Part shown: one piece after another, positions 27,097-35,172 of the stretch
Numbering within the stretch: position 1 is the stretch's first letter
Layout of the letters: the number at the start of each line of letters is the position of its first letter
From: Bacteroidota bacterium
GTDB lineage: Bacteria; Bacteroidota; Bacteroidia; B-17B0; Aurantibacillaceae
Length of the DNA: 35,365 nt
NCBI GenBank assembly: GCA_025363015.1
Contig: JANYEQ010000016.1
Location: 1 to 35,365, forward strand
Direction of reading: 5' to 3'
Translations under genes and position numbers: made by a program
Notes under the pieces: generated by a model
The model's database searches: none
Seen by the model: only the letters and a program-made list of their open reading frames with translations
Told to the model about the DNA's origin: nothing

Positions 27097-27735
27097 ATGA
27101 AAAATTGTATTTACATATTTAAAAACAATTTATTTAAAAAAACAATTTTTGTTTTATTTGTATTTACGCCAGTTTTTTTTATTTCTCAAACAACATTTGT
27201 TGACTTAACGGTACCACCCGAAAAGGGCTTTAGGTGCCGTGCCGAAATTGTAAATGGCGATACCATACCCGTAATAGATTTATTTACAGTGGATGTAATT
27301 ACTGATTTTGTATTTAAAACACCCCGCCAATATGAATTATGGACACGTACCAAATACAATGTAAAAGTGGTTTACCCTTATGCAATTTTAGCTGCAGCTA
27401 AATTAAAAGAGTATGATAAAGTATTAGCTATACTCACAGATGAAAAGCAAAAAAAGGCGTATTTAAAATTATGCGAAAAAGATTTACGCCATGAGTTTGA
27501 AGATGAGTTAAAAGCCCTAACTGTAAGTCAAGGTAAGGTATTAATGAAATTAATTGACCGCGAAACGGGCAAGACAACTTACGAGATTGTAAAACAAATG
27601 CGTGGCAATTTTCAAGCTTATTTTTGGCAAGCCTTAGCCAGTTTATTTGGAAACAGTATGAAAGTTAATTACAATTCCGAAGAAGATATTATGATTGAGC
27701 GCGCTGTAAAGTTAGTAGAAACAGGGCAGTTTTAA
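27097..27735 (+). CDS. DUF4294-type exported protein
   Basis: A 212-residue protein with a hydrophobic N-terminal segment (TIFVLFVFTPVFFISQ, cleavage likely after the SQ). The mature part has the features of the Bacteroidota family DUF4294: VNGDTIPVIDLFTVDVI, the charged helix KLCEKDLRHEFEDELKALTVSQGKVLMKLIDRETG (named here by its parts) and the YFWQALASLFGNSMKVNY-like motif. No catalytic function is known. The gene stands alone 130 bases after accC and converges on asd with 4 bases between the two stop codons. Confidence 0.85.
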   Translation: MKNCIYIFKNNLFKKTIFVLFVFTPVFFISQTTFVDLTVPPEKGFRCRAEIVNGDTIPVIDLFTVDVITDFVFKTPRQYELWTRTKYNVKVVYPYAILAAAKLKEYDKVLAILTDEKQKKAYLKLCEKDLRHEFEDELKALTVSQGKVLMKLIDRETGKTTYEIVKQMRGNFQAYFWQALASLFGNSMKVNYNSEEDIMIERAVKLVETGQF

Positions 27736-27739
27736 AAAC

Positions 27740-28729
27740 TTACACTAACTTATGCAGTACTAAATATTCTGCAATTTGCACGGCATTTGTAGCTGCGCCT
27801 TTGCGCAAGTTATCAGCTACTATCCAAAGGTTTAGTGTTTTTGCTTGCGATTCATCTCTTCTTATTCTCCCTACAAAAACCTCATCTTTGTTATGCGAGT
27901 TAATTGGCATAGGGTAAACTTGGTTCGCTAAATCGTCTTGTACAATAATACCTTGTGTATTTTTTAGTAAAGTTTTAATATCGTTTACATCAAAATCATT
28001 TTCAAATTCAATATTAACACTTTCGCTATGCCCACCCATTACTGGTATTCTAACAGTAGTAGCTGTTAAGGCAATAGTATCATCGCTCATTATTTTTTTA
28101 GTTTCATTTACTAATTTCATTTCTTCTTTAGTATACCCATTCTCTAAAAAAACATCAATTTGAGGTATGGCATTCATATCAATTTTATATTTATAGGCCA
28201 TTTCCCCATCAATGCCATTACGTTCGTTAGTTAACTGAGTAACGGCTTTAACACCAGTACCTGTAACGCTTTGGTAGGTTGAAATAACTATCCGTTTAAT
28301 TTTATATTTATGATGTAATGGGTTTAATACTACTACCAATTGTATGGTGGAACAATTAGGGTTAGCAATTATTTTATCGGTATTTGCTAATTGATTTGCA
28401 TTTACTTCGGGTACAATTAATTTTTTTGTTGTATCCATGCGCCATGCACTTGAGTTATCAATAACGGTAGTGCCAACAGCTGCAAATTTTTCGGCAAACT
28501 CTAGCGAGGTTGTGCCACCCGCACTAAACAAGGCAATATGTGGTTTAGCATCTATAGCTTGTTGCATACTGTGTACAGTATATTTTTTGCCTTTAAAATT
28601 AATTTGTTTCCCTACCGATTTTTCGGAAGCAACAGGTATTAATTCTGTTATTACAAAGTTTCGTTCTGCTAACACTTCTAACATTTTTGTGCCTACTAAA
28701 CCAGTAGCACCAACAACTGCAATTTTCAT
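27740..28729 (-). CDS. asd: Aspartate-semialdehyde dehydrogenase
   Basis: A 329-residue enzyme that reduces beta-aspartyl phosphate to aspartate semialdehyde with NADPH, the branch point to lysine, threonine, methionine and meso-diaminopimelate. The nucleotide-binding motif GATGLVG is at 7-13, the catalytic cysteine is Cys126 (NPNCSTIQ), and the catalytic Arg227 and His234 lie in RIPVMGGHSESV. Length and order are typical. It lies 76 bases downstream of uvrA on the same strand; the two are functionally unrelated. Confidence 0.96.
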   Translation of the reverse strand: MKIAVVGATGLVGTKMLEVLAERNFVITELIPVASEKSVGKQINFKGKKYTVHSMQQAIDAKPHIALFSAGGTTSLEFAEKFAAVGTTVIDNSSAWRMDTTKKLIVPEVNANQLANTDKIIANPNCSTIQLVVVLNPLHHKYKIKRIVISTYQSVTGTGVKAVTQLTNERNGIDGEMAYKYKIDMNAIPQIDVFLENGYTKEEMKLVNETKKIMSDDTIALTATTVRIPVMGGHSESVNIEFENDFDVNDIKTLLKNTQGIIVQDDLANQVYPMPINSHNKDEVFVGRIRRDESQAKTLNLWIVADNLRKGAATNAVQIAEYLVLHKLV

Positions 28730-28805
28730 TTTTAAATTATTTTTTGTTTGTCAAAAGTACAAATTGTAAAACATTTATTTTAATTTTAGAAACACAAATC
28801 TCTTG

Positions 28806-31676
28806 CTATTTCAATTCTTTATTTAAAAACGGAGCGGTGTAACTATCTTTTACTTTTACTAAATCTTCTGGTGTGCCTGCAAATAGTATTTCTCCACCAG
28901 CTTTACCGCCTTCGGGACCAATATCTATAATATAATCAGCTACTTTTATAATATCCATATTGTGTTCAATTACCAAAACAGTATTTCCGCTATCAACTAA
29001 CTTATTTAATACTTCTAATAAAATCCGTATGTCTTCAAAATGTAAACCCGTTGTGGGTTCATCTAAAATATAAAAGGTGTTACCTGTATTGCGTTTACTT
29101 AATTCGGTAGCTAGTTTTACGCGTTGTGCCTCACCACCACTAAGCGTTGTGGCTTGTTGCCCCAAAGTAATATAACCTAAGCCTACATTTTGTAGTGTGC
29201 TTATTTGACGGTAAATATTTGGATTGTTTTCAAAAAATTCACAGGCTTGGTCAATAGTCATGTTTAACACATCGCTAATAGACTTGCCTTTAAAGCGAAC
29301 TTCCAAGGTTTCGCGGTTATAGCGCTTGCCATTACAGGTGTCGCAATGCACATATACATCAGGTAAAAAATTCATTTCAATGGTTCTAACACCTGCGCCA
29401 CCGCAAGTTTCGCAACGCCCACCTTTTACGTTAAAAGAAAAACGTCCGGGTTTATAACCTCGTATTTTTGCTTCGGGTATTTCGGCAAATAAGTTACGAA
29501 TATCGCCAAACACATTTGTATAAGTGGCTGGGTTACTTCGTGGTGTACGTCCTATAGGGCTTTGGTCGATATCAATGATCTTGTCTATATGTTCTAAACC
29601 TACAATACTTTTATAAGGCAATGGCTTTTTTTCGGAATTATAAAAATGTGCGGCTAAAATGGGATAAAGTGTTCCGTTAACTAAACTACTTTTACCACTG
29701 CCACTAACACCTGTAACGCATATAAATTTCCCTAATGGAAAATCGGCACTCACGTTTTTTAAATTATGCCCTGTACAATTTTTTAAGGTTATTTTTTTTC
29801 CATTTCCTTTTCTACGTGTTTTTGGAACTTCAATTTTAAACTTACCGTTAATGTAATTAGCCGTAACGGTATTTAATTTTAGCATTTGTTTAGGCGTGCC
29901 ACTTGCCACAATTTTTCCGCCATGCACGCCAGCTCCTGGACCAATATCAATCACATAATCGCTTTCTACAATCATATCTTTATCGTGTTCAACTACAATA
30001 ATACTGTTACCAATATCTCGTAAATTTTTTAAGGCGGTAATTAAACGTACGTTATCGCGTTGATGTAAGCCAATACTGGGCTCATCTAAAATATACAATA
30101 CGCCTACTAGTTGTGAACCAATTTGTGTAGCTAAACGAATGCGCTGCGCCTCTCCCCCACTAAGGGTTTTACTCGAACGGTTAAGAGTAACATAATCTAA
30201 ACCCACATCCATTAAAAATTGTATACGACTTCTAATTTCTTTTAAAACTTCTTTAGCAATAATATTTTGTTTTTTATCTAAACGTTTTTCAACATCGCTA
30301 AACCAAGTTTGTAAAATAGAAATATCTAAATCGGCTAATTCCGAAATATTTTTATCGGCAATTTTAAAATATAAACTTTCTTTTTTTAAACGCGTGCCGT
30401 TACAACTAGGGCAATTTTTTTTATTGGTAAAGCCTTGTACCCAGCGCAGCATAGCAGGGCTTGGATCGTCTTCGGCTTGCTTGGTAATAAAAGTGGCTAT
30501 GCCTTCAAAAGTAGTGTTATACATGCCTCCATCGGTTTCAACTTTAAATAATTCATCGCTACCATACAATAAAATATTTATAGCATCATCGTTAATTTCG
30601 TCAAAAGGCGTATCTAAATTAAAATCGTATGCCTTACCAATAGCTTCTATTTGTTTAAACACCCAACTGCTTTTATGAGCGCTAATAGCTGCAAATGCTC
30701 CTTTGGCAATACTTAATTTTGTATTAGGCACAATTTTGGCAATATCAATTTCAGATATTTCTCCAAGTCCATTACATTGTGAGCAAGCGCCATAAGGGGT
30801 GTTAAACGAAAATAAATTTGGTGCGGGTTCATCGTAACTAATACCTGTTGTTGGGCACATCAGTAATCTACTAAAAAATTTAGCGCTATTTGTATCTTCT
30901 TTTTGTGTAAAGTTTTTCTTTTTTAATTTAGTAATATCTTCGCTATGTGGAAATACCATAATGGTTCCCTTACCATGTTTCATAGCAGTTTGTAGGGATT
31001 GATTAAGACGTATTTTTATATCGGCAGTAATTTCTAATCTATCAATTACAATTTCAATATCATGAATTTTGTAACGATCAACTTGCATTTTTGGTGTAAT
31101 ATCAACAATAACGCCATCAATACGTACTTTGTTAAAACCACGTTTGCGAATATCTTCAAACAATTCGCGGTAATGCCCTTTGCGTCCTTTAACAATAGGG
31201 GCTAATAAATTTATTTTTTGCGAGGCGTATTTTTGTAAAATTAAATCTATAATTTGCTCATCGCTATATCGCACCATTTTTTCGCCGGTATTGTAGCTGT
31301 AGGCTTGGCCGGCACGCGCAAATAGCAAGCGCATAAAATCATAAATTTCGGTAATGGTGCCAACCGTAGAGCGAGGATTTTTATTTACCGTTTTTTGTTC
31401 GATAGAAATAACAGGACTGAGACCTGATATTTTATCAACATCGGGTCGCTCTAAATTGCCTAAAAACTGGCGAGCATAACTCGAAAAGCTCTCTACGTAA
31501 CGGCGCTGGCCTTCGGCATAAATTGTATCAAATGCCAATGATGATTTACCACTACCGCTTAAGCCAGTAATAACAACTAATTGGTTGCGTGGAATGGTAA
31601 GCGAAATATCTTTTAAGTTATGCGAACGCGCACCAATTACTTCAATATTTTCGTCTTCAATAAATTGAGGTTTCAT
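28806..31676 (-). CDS. uvrA: Excinuclease ABC subunit A
   Basis: A 956-residue DNA damage sensor of nucleotide excision repair. Two ABC ATPase halves are clear: Walker A GLSGSGKS at 38-45 and GVSGSGKS near 655-662, with signature LSGGEAQR near 509 and again near 849, and Walker B motifs YILDEPSIGLH and YILDEPTTGLH. The C-terminal zinc module is intact (CETCGGAGV, then HCDTCNGKRYNR, around 750-780). In the first zinc module the segment reads CPTTGISY, lacking the second cysteine seen in E. coli, while CSQCNG is present; this variant is frequent in Bacteroidota. Length is normal. Confidence 0.97.
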   Translation of the reverse strand: MKPQFIEDENIEVIGARSHNLKDISLTIPRNQLVVITGLSGSGKSSLAFDTIYAEGQRRYVESFSSYARQFLGNLERPDVDKISGLSPVISIEQKTVNKNPRSTVGTITEIYDFMRLLFARAGQAYSYNTGEKMVRYSDEQIIDLILQKYASQKINLLAPIVKGRKGHYRELFEDIRKRGFNKVRIDGVIVDITPKMQVDRYKIHDIEIVIDRLEITADIKIRLNQSLQTAMKHGKGTIMVFPHSEDITKLKKKNFTQKEDTNSAKFFSRLLMCPTTGISYDEPAPNLFSFNTPYGACSQCNGLGEISEIDIAKIVPNTKLSIAKGAFAAISAHKSSWVFKQIEAIGKAYDFNLDTPFDEINDDAINILLYGSDELFKVETDGGMYNTTFEGIATFITKQAEDDPSPAMLRWVQGFTNKKNCPSCNGTRLKKESLYFKIADKNISELADLDISILQTWFSDVEKRLDKKQNIIAKEVLKEIRSRIQFLMDVGLDYVTLNRSSKTLSGGEAQRIRLATQIGSQLVGVLYILDEPSIGLHQRDNVRLITALKNLRDIGNSIIVVEHDKDMIVESDYVIDIGPGAGVHGGKIVASGTPKQMLKLNTVTANYINGKFKIEVPKTRRKGNGKKITLKNCTGHNLKNVSADFPLGKFICVTGVSGSGKSSLVNGTLYPILAAHFYNSEKKPLPYKSIVGLEHIDKIIDIDQSPIGRTPRSNPATYTNVFGDIRNLFAEIPEAKIRGYKPGRFSFNVKGGRCETCGGAGVRTIEMNFLPDVYVHCDTCNGKRYNRETLEVRFKGKSISDVLNMTIDQACEFFENNPNIYRQISTLQNVGLGYITLGQQATTLSGGEAQRVKLATELSKRNTGNTFYILDEPTTGLHFEDIRILLEVLNKLVDSGNTVLVIEHNMDIIKVADYIIDIGPEGGKAGGEILFAGTPEDLVKVKDSYTAPFLNKELK

Positions 31677-31750
31677 TTTTAATATAGAACAAATAGTAGT
31701 TGTAAATGTTTTTTAAAGTAAACTAAAAAAAGTGTGTATTAACGTTAATT

Positions 31751-32497
31751 TTATAATAATTTATTATAGGTATAAACCAATTTTAAATTGCCAAAATTTT
31801 GTGTTAAATAAAATTGGCTTTTATCAAAATCAACCTCTTTATTTTTTATTAAAATACGTTCAAATGTTTTTTTATTAACTAAAAAATAATTGGGCGACGT
31901 TTCGCTATGTAATGTAAACCCTGCCGATATAAATGATTGGCCGTTGCCAATTTGTTTATCGATATAAGTCATTACATCGCCCGGATTTTTTTGAATACAA
32001 AAATGATTTAATAATTTGGTTAATCCACCTGTAACTGTTATACCACCTTTGCTGCAAAAACGTATTAACTCAAAGCTTCGTTGGTTTGGCTCTAAACGAT
32101 TCATTTTACGCCCATTACTAAAACTTGCTACACATAGTAATTCACTTTTATAAAATAAACCATAATGGTGCACACAGTTTACCCAATTTAAAAGATGATA
32201 CTTATTTATAAAATTGGCAGCGGTAGGTTTATCAATTTTTTGTACGGTACATAACCGTGCGTAAATAGTTTTATTGAGTTTAAGTTTTGATTGAATGAAC
32301 CAAATAATCTTATCAAATTGTGTTACTAAATAATCTATTGGTATTGATATCTTATTTTTCGATAAAAAACAAGATTCACAAAAAACAACAGTAATATGCT
32401 GTTCTTTTTGTAAAAAAATAATTTCGTTGCTATTAATTTTAGTAGTAACCGAAAAACTTTCTATAGTTTTTTTTAAATTATTAAAATATTCTTCCAA
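31751..32497 (-). CDS. Protein related to the C-terminal module of Hef-like homing endonucleases
   Basis: A 248-residue protein. From IYAR at 78-81 it follows, motif by motif, the C-terminal part of phage Hef-like homing endonucleases: a helix ending NKYHL (98-102), HYGLFYKSELLCVASF (111-126), FELIRFCSK (142-150), GGLTKLL (157-163), MTYIDKQIGNG (176-186, for the phage ADRRWSNG type) and SPNYFLV, ending GNLKLVYTYN. The N-terminal third (about 1-77) has the spacing of the nuclease part (ITVVFCESCFLSK) but the catalytic Glu and His of the phage enzymes are not evident. It lies 33 bases downstream of an aminotransferase gene and 74 bases upstream of uvrA. It may be a domesticated, nuclease-dead version. 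Similarity is recalled from the phage family, not computed. Confidence 0.65.
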   Translation of the reverse strand: MEEYFNNLKKTIESFSVTTKINSNEIIFLQKEQHITVVFCESCFLSKNKISIPIDYLVTQFDKIIWFIQSKLKLNKTIYARLCTVQKIDKPTAANFINKYHLLNWVNCVHHYGLFYKSELLCVASFSNGRKMNRLEPNQRSFELIRFCSKGGITVTGGLTKLLNHFCIQKNPGDVMTYIDKQIGNGQSFISAGFTLHSETSPNYFLVNKKTFERILIKNKEVDFDKSQFYLTQNFGNLKLVYTYNKLL

Positions 32498-32530
32498 TGT
32501 ATTAGAAATAAAATTTATTTCTAATGCAAA

Positions 32531-33739
32531 TTATGCATTAACGGGCTTTATGGCTTTTTGAATACACATTCCAATATTATCAGCTAACTTGCTCAACTCT
32601 TCTTCTGTCCATGTGCAACGAATACCAAAAGAAATTAATCGCCCCACTACTTCTTGTGTTTTTGGCAAATGCAAATTATTATAATCTTGTGGTGCACCTA
32701 ATACTTGTATTGGTAGTTTACTGGCGGTTTTTAAATTTTTAATATGTTCCCATTGGTTAATAAAATGGTACATATTTGTAAACCAATAATTAAATCCACC
32801 AACGCCTGCTTTATTAAATTCATCCACGCTACGTTTCGCAGTTTCTGTATCTGGCATTAAAATATTTAAAAATGTACCGCTATCACCCTCAGTATCGCCT
32901 AGTGTAGCAAAACTTACGCCTTCAATTTTTGAAAGTTGGTGTTGTAAAAATGCTTTATTTTTTAAGTTAGCTTTACGAATAGCTGGTACTTTGCGCGTTT
33001 GTGCAGCACCAACTGCCGCATGTAATTCGCTAATACGGTAATTAAACCCAATAATTGGGTGATTTTCCATTCCACGATTACTGCCTTGATGGTCGTGCCC
33101 ATGATCGCAATAGCTATCGGCAAACTTATAAGTTGCTTCATCGTTTGTTACCAAAATACCGCCTTCGCCAGCGGTTGCAATTTTAAAAAAATCAAAGCTA
33201 TAAGCCCCTGCATTACCAAATAAACCTGTTGATGTTCCTTTATACGATGCTGCAAATGCCTGACCAGCATCTTCTACTAAAATTAAATTATGCTGCTTTA
33301 CAACTGCCATAATCTCGTCCATATTAGCATTGCCACCGCACATGTGGACTAAGCAAACTGCTTTAGTTTTTGGAGTAATAGCTTTTTTAATACCGTTGGC
33401 ACTTAGGCATAAGGTTTCGTCAATTTCGGCAAACACTGGCAAGGCACCAAGCATTAATACAGCTTCAATGGTGGCAATGTATGTAAATGGAGGGCAAATT
33501 ACCTCATCGCCAGTACCAATACCACTGGCAGCTAAAGCTGCTAAAATTGCAGCCGAACCATTTGATACTGCTAGTGCATATTTTGCGCCCGTAATTTTTT
33601 TTGCTTCGGTTTCAAAATCTTTTGCTTTCCAAAAATTATTACGTTGTGCATCGTGGTTAAAACGGAACATAATTCCGGTACTTAATACATCTTCAATCTC
33701 TTTGCGCTCTTCTGCGCCAAATAATTCGGTTCCAGGCAT
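32531..33739 (-). CDS. DegT/DnrJ/EryC1/StrS family PLP aminotransferase
   Basis: A 402-residue aminotransferase of the family that forms amino sugars. The PLP lysine is Lys186 in SFDFFKIATAGEGG, and Asp157 in LVEDAGQAF would bind the pyridine nitrogen; GSAAILAAL and PPFTYIATIEAVL hold the substrate and phosphate-binding parts. The residue usually His before the lysine (SFHxxK) is Asp183. Products in this family go to O-antigen, capsule or nucleotide-sugar routes, but no sugar-nucleotide gene is beside it, so the substrate cannot be named. It sits 34 bases downstream of a small unknown gene and 33 bases upstream of the Hef-related gene, suggesting one transcript. Confidence 0.9.
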   Translation of the reverse strand: MPGTELFGAEERKEIEDVLSTGIMFRFNHDAQRNNFWKAKDFETEAKKITGAKYALAVSNGSAAILAALAASGIGTGDEVICPPFTYIATIEAVLMLGALPVFAEIDETLCLSANGIKKAITPKTKAVCLVHMCGGNANMDEIMAVVKQHNLILVEDAGQAFAASYKGTSTGLFGNAGAYSFDFFKIATAGEGGILVTNDEATYKFADSYCDHGHDHQGSNRGMENHPIIGFNYRISELHAAVGAAQTRKVPAIRKANLKNKAFLQHQLSKIEGVSFATLGDTEGDSGTFLNILMPDTETAKRSVDEFNKAGVGGFNYWFTNMYHFINQWEHIKNLKTASKLPIQVLGAPQDYNNLHLPKTQEVVGRLISFGIRCTWTEEELSKLADNIGMCIQKAIKPVNA

Positions 33740-33773
33740 GGTTTAATTTTTTTTACGTTTTACAAAGTTACGA

Positions 33774-34241
33774 TTAATTAGGAAAATAATAGAAGTTTTC
33801 GCCTGTATCAATAATGCCAAAGTTTACTGATACTAATTTTTGATTTTCGAAATAACAATCTAAACCCGCCTCATCAAAACTTAGGCGTTTTTCGCCCCAT
33901 TCATGGGTTTCAGTATCACTTAATTTAAAACCATTCACTTTTAAAAGTTGTATTATTTCTTTTTCTTTTAAGTTAAACAGTTTGGTATTAAACAATACGG
34001 CTTCTTTGTTATCTAATTCTACACTACAAAACGTATTGTTTTTTGTGGTGTCAAAAAAAAGCGAATAGCCCAAATCCCAATAATGGTAAACGGTTGACGA
34101 GGTATTTAGTAGTTCGTTGGTTAATTGTTGTATTTCTTCGGGTGGGCCTACAATTTTTTTTACGTTTTCAATCGTTTCGCCAAAGGTTATTGAGCAAAAA
34201 CCTGTAAGAAGCTTTATTTCGGGGGTTTCAAACATAAACAA
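33774..34241 (-). CDS. Small cytoplasmic protein of unknown function
   Basis: A 155-residue protein without signal peptide or membrane helix. It opens FGETIENVKKIVGPPEE, a pattern like the helix-loop of small beta-rich proteins that start with FGxxxxxVxxxxGxP, followed by alternating strands (YHYWDLGYSLFFD, RLSFDEAGLDCYFE, NFGIIDTGENFYYF). I cannot assign a family. It is the first gene of the minus-strand run towards the aminotransferase, 34 bases before it. An ATG two codons downstream is an equal start candidate. The tRNA-Lys promoter lies just beyond its start, pointing the other way. Confidence 0.68.
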   Translation of the reverse strand: MFMFETPEIKLLTGFCSITFGETIENVKKIVGPPEEIQQLTNELLNTSSTVYHYWDLGYSLFFDTTKNNTFCSVELDNKEAVLFNTKLFNLKEKEIIQLLKVNGFKLSDTETHEWGEKRLSFDEAGLDCYFENQKLVSVNFGIIDTGENFYYFPN

Positions 34242-34305
34242 GAAAATTGTTTTTTAAAGGTAAATAATGCTAAGGCAATAATAAGTAAAAAAAGAATAAA
34301 AAATA

Positions 34306-34337
34306 TTTTGCGTTTAATAAAAATGCTACTATATTTG
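34306..34337 (+). promoter_or_regulatory. Bacteroidota-type promoter for tRNA-Lys
   Basis: TTTTG at 34306-34310 is followed by exactly 19 bases and then TATATTTG at 34330-34337. This is a full match to the Bacteroidota -33/-7 pattern TTTG-N19-TAnnTTTG. It points at the tRNA-Lys gene, with transcription expected to begin near 34343, giving a leader of about 80 bases. Confidence 0.7.
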
Positions 34338-34341
34338 CAAC

Positions 34342-34401
34342 CTGTTTTAAACATAACACTTAAAACAGACCCGCACACGAAATGTTTTAGTTTACTAAAA
34401 C
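34342..34401 (+). other. Two hairpins in the tRNA-Lys leader
   Basis: The leader contains a perfect 9-bp inverted repeat, CTGTTTTAA (34342-34350) and TTAAAACAG (34360-34368) with a 9-base loop. It is followed by a perfect 8-bp repeat, GTTTTAGT (34384-34391) and ACTAAAAC (34394-34401). Neither is followed by a T-run. They may guide 5' processing of the transcript or act as a leader structure. Confidence 0.4.
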
Positions 34402-34423
34402 GGTTCCTGCGATAAAATGTAAT

Positions 34424-34496
34424 GATTCCGTAGCTCAGCTGGTAGAGCATTACACTTTTAATGTAGGGGTCCTGGGTTCGAATCCCAGCGGGATCA
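34424..34496 (+). tRNA. tRNA-Lys (anticodon TTT)
   Basis: A 73-base cloverleaf. The acceptor stem pairs GATTCCG with CGGGATC (one G-T pair), the D stem is GCTC/GAGC, the anticodon loop reads CTTTTAA with anticodon TTT, and the T arm is CTGGG-TTCGAAT-CCCAG. The discriminator base is A34496. CCA is not encoded. A consensus promoter precedes it and a strong terminator follows 12 bases after the end. Confidence 0.97.
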
Positions 34497-34508
34497 CTTA
34501 AAATTGGC

Positions 34509-34541
34509 AACAGCCCCTATAAATAGGGGCTGTTTTGTTTT
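34509..34541 (+). terminator. Intrinsic terminator after tRNA-Lys
   Basis: A perfect 12-bp stem (AACAGCCCCTAT at 34509-34520 and ATAGGGGCTGTT at 34523-34534) with a GC-rich core and a very tight loop, followed by TTGTTTT. It ends the tRNA transcript. Confidence 0.92.
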
Positions 34542-34560
34542 ACATACATTTTTACATACA
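34538..34560. repeat. Short direct repeat beside the tRNA terminator
   Basis: TTTTACATACA occurs at 34538-34548 and again at 34550-34560, separated by one T. Its position just past a tRNA 3' end is noted because integrated elements often leave short repeats there, but nothing else supports an attachment site. Confidence 0.4.
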
Positions 34561-34666
34561 GTATAGATGCTGTGGAAGTGCAATGTTGGGGCTTACGAAG
34601 TTCGCTGATTGTATAGATTAATAATAAGGAAAATGAAGATATTGGGTTATGCTACAATTTTGGTAT

Positions 34667-34702
34667 TTTAATTCAAACCGTCAATTGACGGTTTGAGTTA
34701 AA
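34667..34702. repeat. 36-bp near-perfect palindrome
   Basis: The two 18-base halves (34667-34684 and 34685-34702) are reverse complements except for one pair (T34672/G34697, which could still pair in RNA). The inner 24 bases (34673-34696) are a perfect palindrome with core CCGTCAATTGACGG. It lies 24 bases downstream of the stop of the minus-strand gene at 34726, so it may be its terminator; it could also be a protein-binding or recombination site. Confidence 0.8.
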
Positions 34703-34725
34703 CTAACTGCTTAAAATTAACCCAT

Positions 34726-35109
34726 TTATTTCACTACTTTGCTTAATATCTTATTTTCATAAACACTTAAAACAAATTCAATATCAATTTCACTATAAAT
34801 TCGTATTTTTTCTACGTTAAAAAAAATATTTGTAAAAGTTGTTTGAGTATTGAACTCTCCAGTTTTAAAACCTTTGTTGGTATTAAAATCAATTCTTATT
34901 AATTTAGATAAACCCTCGCCCAATAATTCTGTAAAAACAGTTTTGTTTTTATTCATTTCGTTGAAATGGACTGCATAAAACAACTTATCGCACTCAATTT
35001 TATCAGTCAAAATATAAACCCAATCCTGTCTGGCTATAAGAGAAATACTTTCGTCTTTAATTAATGGCTTCATTTTTGAATTAAAACCTAAATGTAGTAA
35101 AATATTCAA
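34726..35109 (-). CDS. Hypothetical protein
   Basis: A protein of 127 residues, or 115 if it starts at the ATG at 35073 (MKPLIKDESISL), which I favour slightly because the first 12 residues look unlike a normal N-terminus. It has no signal peptide or membrane helix and appears to be a mix of strands and helices (LIARQDWVYILTDKIECDKL, then VEKIRIYSEIDIEFVLSVYE). No family is recognised. It lies past the tRNA-Lys in a stretch that looks accessory and is divergent from the partial gene at 35173. Confidence 0.55.
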   Translation of the reverse strand: MNILLHLGFNSKMKPLIKDESISLIARQDWVYILTDKIECDKLFYAVHFNEMNKNKTVFTELLGEGLSKLIRIDFNTNKGFKTGEFNTQTTFTNIFFNVEKIRIYSEIDIEFVLSVYENKILSKVVK

Positions 35110-35172
35110 TCTCTGTAAATCAATAGATTTTTAAATTACAAAAAAGTAAATTAGAATACTTAATTTTAATGA

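Noticed and set aside
34214-34510. 98-codon minus-strand open frame
   Set aside because: Its N-terminal part is the antisense translation of the tRNA-Lys gene (DPAGIRTQDP pattern, a well-known artefact), and it also crosses the tRNA promoter.
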